A DNA stretch of 64,000 nt, taken from contig NZ_JACHMX010000001.1 of the NCBI RefSeq assembly GCF_014205155.1, positions 4,712,001 to 4,776,000 of the forward strand, in the 5' to 3' direction. The stretch's first letter is position 1; every line of letters begins with the position of its first letter. Source of the DNA: Amycolatopsis umgeniensis. GTDB taxonomy: Bacteria; Actinomycetota; Actinomycetes; Mycobacteriales; Pseudonocardiaceae. Positions 30,427-38,451 of this stretch are shown in pieces. The notes under the pieces are model-generated. The model saw nothing but the letters and a program-made list of their open reading frames with translations, searched no databases and had not been told where the DNA came from. The position numbers and the translations under genes are program-made.

Positions 30427-31371
30427 TCACACCCAATAAGAGACGCGGGAACGGTAATTGCGCATCGCCACCAGGGCGAGGCCCCAGCCGACGACGGTGA
30501 TGCCGAGCACCACGAACCAGCTGTTGATGCTGACGGCCTGCCCGATCAACGGGGCACGCACGATCTGGATGAAGTGGAAGAGCGGGTTGGCGTAGACGAA
30601 CGGCAACGCTCCCGAAATGCTGTCACGGGCGCCACCCGCCATCAGCTGGTCGATCGGCCACACGATCGGCGTCATGTAGAAGAGCAGCTGGATGAGCGAG
30701 TTGATCACCTGCGGAATGTCGCGGTAGCGGGTCGAGATGATACCCAGCAGCAGGGTGACCCAGCCGGCGTTCAGCGCGAGCATCAGGATGCCGGGGATCG
30801 CGCTCAGCGAGTACCAGCCGATCCCGGGGTGGCAGAGGACCTGCCCGACACAATCGCCGCTCATCGCATACGGCTGGTCCAGGCTGGTGAAGAAGATCGC
30901 GACCACGATGACGTAGACGATCAGGTTGTGCGCCAGCATCAGCGTCTGCCGCCACACCGTGCGGAGGGCGTAGACCGAAAGCGGTGCCGGGAGCTGTTTG
31001 ATGAGCCCCTCGTTGGCGATGAAGGTCTCCATGCCCTCGGACAAGCAGCCGCTGATGAAGCCCCAGATGATGAAACCGGTGCTGATGTACGGCAGGAACG
31101 TCGCTGTCGGCAGCGCGAACAGCTGTGAGTACAGCAGTCCCAGGCCGAGCGCGATGATGCCCTGGCTGATGGTGATCCAGAACGGGCCGATCACCGAGCG
31201 GCGATAGCGCTGCTTGATGTCCTGCCAGCCGAGGTGTCCCCACAGCTCTTTGGCGGCGAACCCGGTCTTGATGTCGGCGAACGCCCGCGAAAAGGTCTTG
31301 CTGTCCGAAATCGGCGGAACCGAGGTCGGCGCAGCACCGTCGGGGGCGTGAACCGTGCTGGTGGCATGCAC
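30427..31371 (-). CDS. wzm: Galactan-export ABC transporter, permease protein
   Basis: A 314-residue polytopic permease, counterpart of Rv3783. After a cytosolic leader come KELWGHLGWQDIKQRYRRSV and IGPFWITISQGIIALGLGLL, the hallmark of ABC-2 polysaccharide exporters, then about six membrane segments and a short tail RNYRSRVSYWV. The GTG at 31371 was chosen; a frame from 31425 exists but adds a Gly-rich stretch overlapping the upstream intergenic region. It is divergent from the sialyltransferase-like gene at 31486, so the exporter operon and the pseudaminic acid block share a promoter region of about 110 bases. Confidence 0.9.
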   Translation of the reverse strand: MHATSTVHAPDGAAPTSVPPISDSKTFSRAFADIKTGFAAKELWGHLGWQDIKQRYRRSVIGPFWITISQGIIALGLGLLYSQLFALPTATFLPYISTGFIIWGFISGCLSEGMETFIANEGLIKQLPAPLSVYALRTVWRQTLMLAHNLIVYVIVVAIFFTSLDQPYAMSGDCVGQVLCHPGIGWYSLSAIPGILMLALNAGWVTLLLGIISTRYRDIPQVINSLIQLLFYMTPIVWPIDQLMAGGARDSISGALPFVYANPLFHFIQIVRAPLIGQAVSINSWFVVLGITVVGWGLALVAMRNYRSRVSYWV

Positions 31372-31485
31372 GGGAACGAGGGTACCGATGGGGCCGCCGG
31401 AGCCTGGGCCGCCCCGTCCGACCACGGACCGCTACCGTCGGCTTCGAACCCGGATGCGGTCCGTGTGCTGGTACTTTCTCCCCTC

Positions 31486-32145
31486 ATGACTGCTGCACTC
31501 GGCGACGCGAGCTTGATGGTCAATCTGCTCGCCGCCTACGCCGACCGGCCGGAGCCGCGTTCGGTGGCCGTGGTCGGAAACCAGCCTCTCCCGCCGGACC
31601 CCCGGCGGGCGAAGGCCATCGATGCCTGCGACCTCGTGATCCGGGTCAACGGTTTCGTCGTGGACGAGCCGGGCGGCCCCGAAACCGTCGGCAGCCGGGT
31701 GCACGTCGTCGTGTTCAACCGCGCCGTCCGCGCCACCAAACACGTCTTCCGTGACTACCGCAAGCGGCTCTACCTGCTGGTCGAGCCGGGGCGGATGCAC
31801 TGGGAGCCCGAAGACATCCCGGGCTGGTGGCCCGGTGACCTCGGCTACGTGCCGGTGCCGAACCGCGAGGTCGTCCTGCCGCTTTCGGACGCGCTGGGCC
31901 TGCCGAGCCGGGAAGAGGGCCTGTGGTCGACCACGGGGACGCTGGCCGCCTGGATCGCGCGCACGTCGTTCCCGCACGCCAACCTGGTCCTGTCCGGGTT
32001 CTCGTTCATCGACGACCCGGCCCAGACCCGCTGGGAGCACGCCGCGGGTGACTCCTGCATCGTCGGGCCCGAACACCGGATCGCCGCCGAGGGCAGGCTG
32101 CTGGACTCCTGGACGAAGACCGGCGAAACCGAACTCCTGCGCTGA
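31486..32145 (+). CDS. GT29-type sialyltransferase-like glycosyltransferase
   Basis: A 219-residue protein with the motif order of GT29 (eukaryotic-type) sialyltransferases. Sialylmotif L is RSVAVVGNQPLPP (25-37), then CDLVIRVNGF (48-57) and ETVGSRVHVVVFNR (66-79). Sialylmotif S is LWSTTGTLAAWIARTSFP (146-163) with NLVLSGFSF (166-174). Motif VS (His-x4-Glu) is HRIAAE (197-202). No signal peptide or membrane helix is seen, so it probably works in the cytosol. It heads an operon with the coiled-coil protein, pseH and pseI, hence CMP-pseudaminic acid is the likely donor. The acceptor is unknown. No clear ribosome site precedes ATG 31486; a GTG at 31465 is possible. Confidence 0.75.
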   Translation: MTAALGDASLMVNLLAAYADRPEPRSVAVVGNQPLPPDPRRAKAIDACDLVIRVNGFVVDEPGGPETVGSRVHVVVFNRAVRATKHVFRDYRKRLYLLVEPGRMHWEPEDIPGWWPGDLGYVPVPNREVVLPLSDALGLPSREEGLWSTTGTLAAWIARTSFPHANLVLSGFSFIDDPAQTRWEHAAGDSCIVGPEHRIAAEGRLLDSWTKTGETELLR

Positions 32146-32179
32146 ACTCCCAGCCAGCCCACCCCGAGAAGGACCACCC

Positions 32180-32614
32180 ATGGCAGTGCAGAAACTCCGC
32201 AGCGGCGTGATCGGCCGGATCGCCAGGCTCATCGACTTCCGGATCGACGAGCGGCTCCGCGACCTCAATGGGCGCGTCAACGAACTCGAACACGCCACCG
32301 CGGACCACCGCCGCCGCCTCGACGGCGCCGAAGGCAGCCTCGAGCACGCGCGCGGCGACCTGCGCTGGACCCGCGCCGAGCTGGACCGCCTGATCCCGAG
32401 CGTCGCGGCCCAGGAGGCCCAGCTGGAGGATCTGCGCGAGTCGCTGTCGCTGCCGGCGCACGCCGACAAGCCCGAACTGGCCGAGGCGCGCAGCCTGATC
32501 CAGGAGATCCAGCGCCAGCACGCCCAGATCCGGGTCCGGCTCGCCGGGATCGCCCGCTACGAGGACCGGTTGCGCCGTCTCGAGGAGACCATCACCGTCC
32601 CGGCAGGCGAATGA
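32180..32614 (+). CDS. Coiled-coil protein in the pseudaminic acid operon
   Basis: A 144-residue protein. The first 25 residues are basic (MAVQKLRSGVIGRIARLIDF). The rest is heptad-like with many Leu, Glu, Arg and Ala (DLNGRVNELEHATADHRRRL, RLIPSVAAQEAQLEDLRE), so a long coiled coil is predicted and no enzyme domain is visible. The amphipathic N-terminus could touch the membrane. AGAAGGACC precedes the ATG and the stop overlaps pseH (ATGA). Its position between the sialyltransferase-like gene and pseH suggests a scaffold or length-control partner of the transferase; this is inference. Confidence 0.7.
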   Translation: MAVQKLRSGVIGRIARLIDFRIDERLRDLNGRVNELEHATADHRRRLDGAEGSLEHARGDLRWTRAELDRLIPSVAAQEAQLEDLRESLSLPAHADKPELAEARSLIQEIQRQHAQIRVRLAGIARYEDRLRRLEETITVPAGE

Positions 32615-33129
32615 CCGGCTCGCTGGTCGAGGCCGGGGAAGCCGACCTCGACCGGATCCGGCGGTGGCGCAACCACCCGTCGGTCCGGCGGGTCAGCTTC
32701 ACCACGCACGAGATCGGTGCCGAAGAACACCGTGGCTGGTTCGAGGCGGTCCGCGCGGACCCGAGCCGTCGCGTACTCGTGTACCGGCACGGCGGGGTGC
32801 CCGCCGGCGTCGTGCTGTTCAGCGACATCGACACCGAGGCCGGAAGCGCGGAATGGCACTTCTACCTGGACGTCGAAGGCCTCGGCCCGGAGACCCTCCC
32901 CGCCTGGCTGAAACTGGAGGGCGCGGCCGTCGACTACGGCTTCGACGTCCTCGGCCTGAGCCTGCTCGGCGGCGCGACGCTCGCCGACAACCGGCAGGTC
33001 CTGCAGCTGCACCGGCGATTCGGCTTCACCGAAACACGCAGGTATGTTCGGGAGGTCGACGGCGAGCCGCGCGAGGTCGTCTGGACCGAACTGCGTGCCG
33101 CCGACCGCCGGACCAGGAAGAAGAGGTAG
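32611..33129 (+). CDS. pseH: UDP-4-amino-4,6-dideoxy-N-acetyl-beta-L-altrosamine N-acetyltransferase
   Basis: A 172-residue GNAT acetyltransferase for the third step of pseudaminic acid synthesis, adding acetyl at N4. The N-terminus DLDRIRRWRNHPSVRRVSFT is characteristic of PseH. EHRGWFEAV and SAEWHFYLD lie in the core, and the acetyl-CoA loop and last helix are seen in LGGATLADNRQVLQLHRRFGF. The next protein, PseI, uses the downstream product. The ATG overlaps the coiled-coil gene's stop by 4 bases; pseI follows after 10 bases. Confidence 0.85.
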   Translation: MTGSLVEAGEADLDRIRRWRNHPSVRRVSFTTHEIGAEEHRGWFEAVRADPSRRVLVYRHGGVPAGVVLFSDIDTEAGSAEWHFYLDVEGLGPETLPAWLKLEGAAVDYGFDVLGLSLLGGATLADNRQVLQLHRRFGFTETRRYVREVDGEPREVVWTELRAADRRTRKKR

Positions 33130-33139
33130 TCGTTCCCCG

Positions 33140-34195
33140 ATGACCGCCAGCGAGGTGCGCATCGGCGCACACGTCCTCTCGGCAGCGCACCCGCCGTTCG
33201 TGATCGCCGAAATGTCCGGTAACCACAACGGTGACCTCGGCCGGGCACTGGAGATCGTCGACGCGATCGCCGAAACCGGTGCGCAGGCGGTCAAACTGCA
33301 GACCTACCGGCCGGACACGATCACCATCGACGTGGACACCCCGGACTTCCGGATCGGCGACTCGCATTCGCTGTGGGGCGGCGAGAACCTCTACAAGCTC
33401 TACGAGCGCGCCCACACGCCTTGGGAGTGGCACGAGCCGCTGTTCGAACGCGCCCGCGCCCGCGGTCTCGAGATCTTCTCCAGCCCGTTCGACCCCACCG
33501 CCGTCGAGCTGCTGGAGTCGTTGGACGCGCCCGCGTACAAGATCGCGTCGTCGGAGATCGTCGACCTGCCGCTGATCGAACTGTGCGCGAAAACCGGCAA
33601 ACCACTGATCATCTCGACCGGGATGGCCAGCGTCGCCGAGATCGACGCGGCGGTGCGGACGGCGCGTGCGGCGGGCAACGACCAGCTCGTCGTGCTCGGC
33701 TGCACCGCCAGCTATCCGGCGTCGCCCGCGGAGAGCAACTTGCGCGGTCTGCCCGTTTTGGCGGGGGTGACCGGGACGCTCGTCGGCCTGTCCGACCACA
33801 CGCCCGGCATCGGCGCCCCGCTCGCGGCCGTCGCTCTCGGCGCCGTCGCGATCGAGAAGCACGTGACGCTGGCCAGGACCGACGGCGGCGTCGACTCGGA
33901 GTTCTCCCTGGAACCCGCCGAGCTGGCCGCGCTGGTCACCGAGTCGCACCGCGCCTGGGAGGCGCTGGGCGCGGCGGTGATCGGGCCGCGCGAGAGCGAG
34001 AAGGAAGGCCTGCGGTTCCGGCGTTCCCTGTATGTCGTCGAGGACGTGCGTGCCGGGGACACGGTGACGCGGGAGAACGTCCGGTCGATCCGGCCAGCCG
34101 GTGGGCTGGCGCCCGCCGAGATCGTGAACGTGCTCGGCCGCACCTTCGCCTCCGATGTCCCGAAGGGCACCGCGCTCACCTGGGGCCTGATCTAG
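33140..34195 (+). CDS. pseI: Pseudaminic acid synthase
   Basis: A 351-residue NeuB-family enzyme that condenses the 6-deoxy-2,4-diacetamido-altrose with phosphoenolpyruvate. The TIM-barrel start is FVIAEMSGNHNGDLGRALEI, followed by AVKLQTYRPDTITID, EIFSSPFDPTAVELL, YKIASSEIVDLPLI and IISTGMASVAEID; AIEKHVTLARTDGGVDSEFS holds the metal-site His and the PEP-binding region. The C-terminal SAF antifreeze-like domain is visible as RSLYVVEDVRAGDTVTRENV and SIRPAGGLAP. The length is normal. It is the last gene before a convergent interval with hairpins. Confidence 0.92.
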   Translation: MTASEVRIGAHVLSAAHPPFVIAEMSGNHNGDLGRALEIVDAIAETGAQAVKLQTYRPDTITIDVDTPDFRIGDSHSLWGGENLYKLYERAHTPWEWHEPLFERARARGLEIFSSPFDPTAVELLESLDAPAYKIASSEIVDLPLIELCAKTGKPLIISTGMASVAEIDAAVRTARAAGNDQLVVLGCTASYPASPAESNLRGLPVLAGVTGTLVGLSDHTPGIGAPLAAVALGAVAIEKHVTLARTDGGVDSEFSLEPAELAALVTESHRAWEALGAAVIGPRESEKEGLRFRRSLYVVEDVRAGDTVTRENVRSIRPAGGLAPAEIVNVLGRTFASDVPKGTALTWGLI

Positions 34196-34344
34196 CGTCG
34201 TGAGTGAGGGGTGGCGAGACATGCGCTCTCGTTCCTGATCAAGATCCGGTACCGGGGTAGCCGTGCGAGGGGTAAGGCAAACCTTGTCCTGTCGGGGCAC
34301 CCGAACACCAGTGGCCTCAGAAGTACCAGCAGTCACAGCGACGC

Positions 34345-34368
34345 CGCGTGAAGGCCCCTTTCACGCGG
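34345..34368. repeat. Short GTGAA-type palindrome
   Basis: CCGCGTGAA (34345-34353) pairs with TTCACGCGG (34360-34368) around GGCCCC, a 9-bp stem. It shares its core with the longer hairpin 37 bases downstream. Confidence 0.5.
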
Positions 34369-34405
34369 CTCAGCCGAAGAAACTCGACCTTCACACCTCC
34401 CCAAG

Positions 34406-34458
34406 TACGTGAAGGACTCCTTCACTGCGCTAGACGCAATGAAGGAGGCCCTCACGTA
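34406..34458. repeat. GTGAAGG-family intergenic hairpin
   Basis: TACGTGAAGGACTCCTTCAC starts the left arm and GAAGGAGGCCCTCACGTA ends the right. The 24-base arms differ at three positions, and the loop contains CTAGA. The inner sequence GCGCTAGACGCA matches GCGCTAGGTGCA of the copy at 44143-44187. Confidence 0.65.
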
Positions 34459-34550
34459 CCGCAAGGCAGACAAGAGTGAGAACAGGGCTCCGACACAGAG
34501 AGGCATGACCACGACACCGTTCCTTGCCTCTCGATAACCGTCCTGGCGGC

Positions 34551-35684
34551 TCAGCGGAAGAAGGCGTGGACCTCGTCGATGACACGGTCCACGTCGGCGT
34601 CGGTCAACGCCGGGAACAGGGGCAGCGAAAGCTCCTGGCTGTAGTACAGCTCCGCGTTGGGGCACAGCCCGCGCCGGTACCCGAGGTCCTCGAACACCGG
34701 ATGCCAGTAGGCGGGGATGTAGTTGACCTGGACGCCGATTCCCTTGCCGCGCAGGTAGTCGAACAGTTCGCGACGGCGTCCTTCGAGGACTCGCAGCGGG
34801 TACAGGTGCCACACCGGGTCCGCGCCTTCGCGTACGGCGGGCGTCAAGACTCCGTCTAAAGAGGACAGTGCGGCGGTGTACCGCGCGTGGATCTCCGCGC
34901 GCCGCTTCTTGAACTCGGCGAGCCTGCGCAGCTGGCTGCTTCCCAAGGCGCACAGCACATCCGGCAACCGGTAGTTGAGGCCGAACTCGTGCACCTCCTG
35001 ATGCCACGCGCCCTCGTCCGGATAGCGCTGCGCCGTCTTGTCCCGCACCAGCCCGTGGTTGCGGAAACCGCGGGCCCGCGTCAGCAGCTCGTCCGAAGCG
35101 GCGACCACCGCGCCGCCTTCGGCCGTGGTGAGGTTCTTGGTGGGGAAGAAGGAGAACGTCGTGAGGTCGGCGAGCGAGCCGACCGGCCTGCCCTGCCAGC
35201 TCCCGCCGACGGAATGCGCGGCGTCCTCCAGCAGCAGTGCGCCGTTGGCATGGGCGAGGCGGCCGAGTTCGTCCAGTTCCGCCGGGTGGCCGGCGTAGTC
35301 CACGGCCGCGATGACCTTGGTCCGCGAAGTGACGGCTGCCGAAGCCGCCGCCGGGTCGAGGTTGCCGGTGTCCGTCTCGACGTCGGCGAACACGACCTTG
35401 CCGCCGAGCAGCGCGGCCGTCGCGGCGGTGGCGACGAACGTCATCGGCGAGGTGACGACCTCGTCACCCGGACCGACCCCGGCCGCCGCGTAGGCGACGT
35501 GCAGCGCGGCCGTGCCCGAGGTGACGGCCACGGCGGGCGTGCCGCCGGTGAACTCGGCGAGGTCCTCCTCGAAACGCGTGACGGCGGGGCCGGTGGTCAG
35601 CCAGTCGCCGCGCAGCACGTCGGTGACAGCGGCGATGTCCTCGTCCGAAATGGACTGACGGCCGTACGGGAGGAACTCAGCCAT
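34551..35684 (-). CDS. pseC: UDP-4-amino-4,6-dideoxy-N-acetyl-beta-L-altrosamine transaminase
   Basis: A 377-residue DegT/DnrJ-type PLP aminotransferase, the second pseudaminic acid step. MAEFLPYGRQSISDEDIAAV and LRGDWLTTGPAVTRFEEDLA give the family start, followed by VTSGTAALHVAY, TSPMTFVATAATAALLGG and LEDAAHSVGGSWQGRPVGS. The PLP lysine is in FFPTKNLTTAEGG (K183). The end is normal for PseC (LPLFPALTDADVDRVIDEV). The ATG lies inside the end of pseB (8-base overlap), so PseB and PseC, which act successively, are translationally coupled. Confidence 0.92.
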   Translation of the reverse strand: MAEFLPYGRQSISDEDIAAVTDVLRGDWLTTGPAVTRFEEDLAEFTGGTPAVAVTSGTAALHVAYAAAGVGPGDEVVTSPMTFVATAATAALLGGKVVFADVETDTGNLDPAAASAAVTSRTKVIAAVDYAGHPAELDELGRLAHANGALLLEDAAHSVGGSWQGRPVGSLADLTTFSFFPTKNLTTAEGGAVVAASDELLTRARGFRNHGLVRDKTAQRYPDEGAWHQEVHEFGLNYRLPDVLCALGSSQLRRLAEFKKRRAEIHARYTAALSSLDGVLTPAVREGADPVWHLYPLRVLEGRRRELFDYLRGKGIGVQVNYIPAYWHPVFEDLGYRRGLCPNAELYYSQELSLPLFPALTDADVDRVIDEVHAFFR

Positions 35685-36660
35685 ACTGCTCGACCAGGTC
35701 GCGCAGCTCTTCCGGGTCGAGCCACAGGTCGTTGGTGTCCGAACGGTAGGCGAAGTTCTCCGGCACGGGCTCGCCGTCCGTCGGCGGCTCGTAGCCCCAG
35801 CCCGCGATATGCGGCTGGACGACATAGCGATCGGTCAGCCGCACGGTCCGGCGGGCGTCGTCGGGGGCGATCATCTCTTCGTGCAGCTTCTCGCCGGGCC
35901 GGATGCCGACCTCGTGCATCGGCGAACCCGGCGCGATGGCCTGCGCGAGTTCGACCAGCCGCATGCTCGGGATCCGCGGCACGTACAGCTCGCCGCCGTT
36001 CATCTGGTCGAAGGAGTCGATCACGAACCGAACGGCCTGCGGGAGCGTGATCCAGAAGCGGGTCATCTCCTTGTGCGTGATCGGCAGCGACTCGCCCTTG
36101 GCCGCGAGCGCGCGGAAGAACGGGATGACACTGCCGCGTGAGCCCATCACGTTGCCGTAGCGGACCACGGAGAACCTGGTCGGATGCGTCGCGGCGTAGT
36201 GGTTCGCGCTGATGAACATCCGGTCGGCGCACAGTTTCGTGGCGCCGTAGAGGTTGATCGGGCTCGACGCCTTGTCGGTCGAGAGCGCGACGACCTTCTT
36301 CACGCCGGTGTCGATCGCGGCTTCGATGACGTTCTGCGAGCCGACGACGTTGGTCTGCACGAATTCGAACGGGTTGTACTCACCCGTGTCCACCTGCTTG
36401 AGCGCGGCGGCGTGCACCACGTAGTCGACCCCGTGCATCGCGCGCTCGAGCCGGCGGCGGTCGCGGATGTCGCCGATGAACCAGCGCAGCCTCGGGTCGT
36501 CGTCGAACTGCTGCCGGGCTTCGTACTGCTTGAGCTCGTCGCGGGAGAGCACGACCAGCCGTCGCGGGTTCAGCTCGGCCAGGGCGTAGGTGATGAACGC
36601 CTTGCCGAACGAACCGGTCCCGCCGGTGAGCAGGATGCTGGAGCCATCCAGCTCGGACAT
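35677..36660 (-). CDS. pseB: UDP-N-acetylglucosamine 4,6-dehydratase (inverting)
   Basis: A 327-residue extended SDR that starts pseudaminic acid synthesis from UDP-GlcNAc by combined 4,6-dehydration and 5-epimerisation. The NADP motif TGGTGSFGKAF begins at residue 12. VDYVVHAAALKQVDTGEYNP and VVALSTDKASSPINLYGATK, which holds the Asp-Lys pair and the Tyr/Lys of the active site, are PseB/FlaA1 hallmarks. GEKLHEEMIAPDDARRT is the C-terminal family block. It is a soluble short form without the membrane domain of CapD-like relatives. It is divergent from pseF with 40 bases between starts. Confidence 0.93.
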   Translation of the reverse strand: MSELDGSSILLTGGTGSFGKAFITYALAELNPRRLVVLSRDELKQYEARQQFDDDPRLRWFIGDIRDRRRLERAMHGVDYVVHAAALKQVDTGEYNPFEFVQTNVVGSQNVIEAAIDTGVKKVVALSTDKASSPINLYGATKLCADRMFISANHYAATHPTRFSVVRYGNVMGSRGSVIPFFRALAAKGESLPITHKEMTRFWITLPQAVRFVIDSFDQMNGGELYVPRIPSMRLVELAQAIAPGSPMHEVGIRPGEKLHEEMIAPDDARRTVRLTDRYVVQPHIAGWGYEPPTDGEPVPENFAYRSDTNDLWLDPEELRDLVEQYG

Positions 36661-36700
36661 CGTTGACCTCCGCGTTTCGGTGCTGCTGCCGCAGGCCATC

Positions 36701-37456
36701 ATGTCACCCATGGATCCAGACCCCGGGGCCCACGTGGTCAACGCCGTCGTCCAGGCGCGCGCGTCGTCGACCCGGCTACCTGGCAAAGTGCTCCGGCCAC
36801 TGGCGGGCCGGAGCGTGCTGGGCTGGGTCGTCAGGGCCGCCGCGGCCTCGCCGGGAATCGACGCCGTCGTGGTCGCGACCTCCACGGAAGCCGAGGACGA
36901 CGCGGTGGCCGAGGAAGCCACCCGGCACGGTGCCTTGGTCGCCAGGGGACCGCTCGAAGACGTCCTCGCACGCTTCGCCGTGGCCGTCGAGTCGTATCCG
37001 GCCGACGCCGTGGTGCGGCTCACCGCCGACTGCCCGCTGCTGGACCCGGCGCTGATCGGGCAGCTCGTCACGCTGTGGCGGGCCCGGCCCTCGCTGGACT
37101 ACTTGAGCACGACGCTCGTGCGCACGCTGCCCCGGGGATTCGACGCGGAACTCGTGCGCGGGGCCGTCCTGGCCGAGCAGGTCGAGACCGCCCGCGGCGC
37201 CGATCGGGAACACGTGACTTCCGGCATCTACTCGCGGCCGGAGATCTACTCGTGCTCCGGTGTCGTGGTCAGCCCGTCCGCGGACGACCTGCGCGTGACC
37301 TTGGATACCGTCGAGGACTGGTCCGTCATCGAAGGTGTCGTGGCCGAGCTGGGGGATCGCCCCGGAGACTGGCGTGAGGTGGTCGCGGTGCTGCGACGGC
37401 GACCCGACCTCGCGAGGCTCAACCAGCACGTCGAGCAGAAGAAGGTGGCCCGTTGA
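36701..37456 (+). CDS. pseF: Pseudaminic acid cytidylyltransferase
   Basis: A 251-residue nucleotidyltransferase of the SpsF type that activates pseudaminic acid with CTP to CMP-pseudaminic acid. The signature VNAVVQARASSTRLPGKVLR is followed by DAVVVATSTEAEDDAVAEEA, and VRLTADCPLLDPALIG holds the metal-binding acidic residue; REHVTSGIYSRPEIY and LDTVEDWSVIEGV are also typical. The shape is that of SpsF rather than of Campylobacter PseF, an exchange seen in Gram-positive clusters. ATG at 36701 or 36710 is possible; no strong ribosome site. The TGA overlaps the next start (TTGA). Confidence 0.85.
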   Translation: MSPMDPDPGAHVVNAVVQARASSTRLPGKVLRPLAGRSVLGWVVRAAAASPGIDAVVVATSTEAEDDAVAEEATRHGALVARGPLEDVLARFAVAVESYPADAVVRLTADCPLLDPALIGQLVTLWRARPSLDYLSTTLVRTLPRGFDAELVRGAVLAEQVETARGADREHVTSGIYSRPEIYSCSGVVVSPSADDLRVTLDTVEDWSVIEGVVAELGDRPGDWREVVAVLRRRPDLARLNQHVEQKKVAR

Positions 37457-38451
37457 GGAGGCTGATGCTCCGGGCCGACGCCTCCGGGACGATCGGCGCG
37501 GGCCACGTCTCGCGCATGGTCGCCTATGCCGAACGCGCGGTCGCGCGGCGCTGGGAGGTCGTGTTCTCCGGCCGGGTGGACAACGCCGAGTGGCTGGCCG
37601 CACGGTTCGGCGAGCTGTCCGTTCCCGTGGTGCCGTCCGCGCCCTTCGACGACTTCGACGTGGTGCTCGTCGACCACTACGACCTCGGCGAGCTGCGTCA
37701 GGAGGTCAACGCCGCGGGCGCGTTGCTGGTGTCCATCGAGGACGACGTGTTCGGCAGGCGCGAAGCGGACCTCGTCGTCGACTGCGGTTTCGCCCCCGCG
37801 CCGAGGCCCGACGACGGCTCCGGCGCACTGCTGCGAGGCGTGGCCTACGCGCCGCTGCGAGACGTGGTCCGGGAGGCGCGAGAGAAGCGTCGCGGTCGTG
37901 AAGAGGCCGAGCGGCCGCACGTGACCGTGGTGCTCGGCGGCGGGACCGAATGGGCGGGCACGGTCAGCGCGTTGCTGCACGCGTTGCGCGATACGGGGCT
38001 GCCCTTCGTCGCCGACGTGCTCGTGCGCGGTGAACCCACCGTGCCGGCCGCCCTGCCCGGCCAGGAATTCCGCATCGCGCCGCCCGGACCGGGGCTGTTG
38101 GACCTGCTGGTGGAGGCGGACGTCGCGGTGAGCGCGGCAGGCGTCACCCTGCTGGAGCTGTGCTGCCTCGGCGTCCCGACCGGCGTCGTGCAGCTTGTCG
38201 ACAACCAGGAGACGGGCTACCGGGGCGCGCTGGATCTCGGGCTGGCGGCCGGGCTGGGGAGCGCGTCGGCGCTCGACGCGGGAGCCGTCGAGACGCTGCG
38301 GACCTTGCTGCGGGACACGGAAGCGCGGCGGCGGTTGTCGGAAAAGGCGGCGTCCGTGGTGGACGGCAAGGGTGTGGACCGCGTGCTGGACCGGTTGGAA
38401 GCTCTTGAGGACCGAAGGTGTCCTCGTTCCTCCCTACCGTTCTCCGTATGA
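37453..38451 (+). CDS. pseG: UDP-2,4-diacetamido-2,4,6-trideoxy-beta-L-altropyranose hydrolase
   Basis: A 332-residue GT-B-like hydrolase that releases UDP from the diacetamido sugar. The N-terminal [20 protein letters not shown] contains the catalytic GxGHxxR-type His. [10 protein letters not shown] and [19 protein letters not shown] lie in the middle, and the UDP-binding C-domain has [37 protein letters not shown] and [10 protein letters not shown]. PseG is specific to the pseudaminic pathway. TTG at 37453 was preferred because it matches the family N-terminus; ATG 37465 is the alternative. The stop overlaps the epoxide hydrolase start (ATGA). Confidence 0.9.
   Translation: MRRLMLRADASGTIGAGHVSRMVAYAERAVARRWEVVFSGRVDNAEWLAARFGELSVPVVPSAPFDDFDVVLVDHYDLGELRQEVNAAGALLVSIEDDVFGRREADLVVDCGFAPAPRPDDGSGALLRGVAYAPLRDVVREAREKRRGREEAERPHVTVVLGGGTEWAGTVSALLHALRDTGLPFVADVLVRGEPTVPAALPGQEFRIAPPGPGLLDLLVEADVAVSAAGVTLLELCCLGVPTGVVQLVDNQETGYRGALDLGLAAGLGSASALDAGAVETLRTLLRDTEARRRLSEKAASVVDGKGVDRVLDRLEALEDRRCPRSSLPFSV

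Larger units (their letters stand above)
34196..34550. other. Gene-free interval between pseI and pseC with palindromes
   Basis: A 355-base stretch between the 3' ends of pseI and pseC. No coding frame with supporting features was seen. It holds two GTGAAGG-type palindromes (listed separately) and no obvious conventional terminator. It separates the pseudaminic block into two convergent halves. Confidence 0.55.

Noticed and set aside
31486..38451. The nonulosonic block as a legionaminic or sialic acid pathway
   Set aside because: A PseG-type hydrolase and PseH acetyltransferase are present and there is no NeuC-type hydrolysing epimerase; this combination indicates pseudaminic acid.
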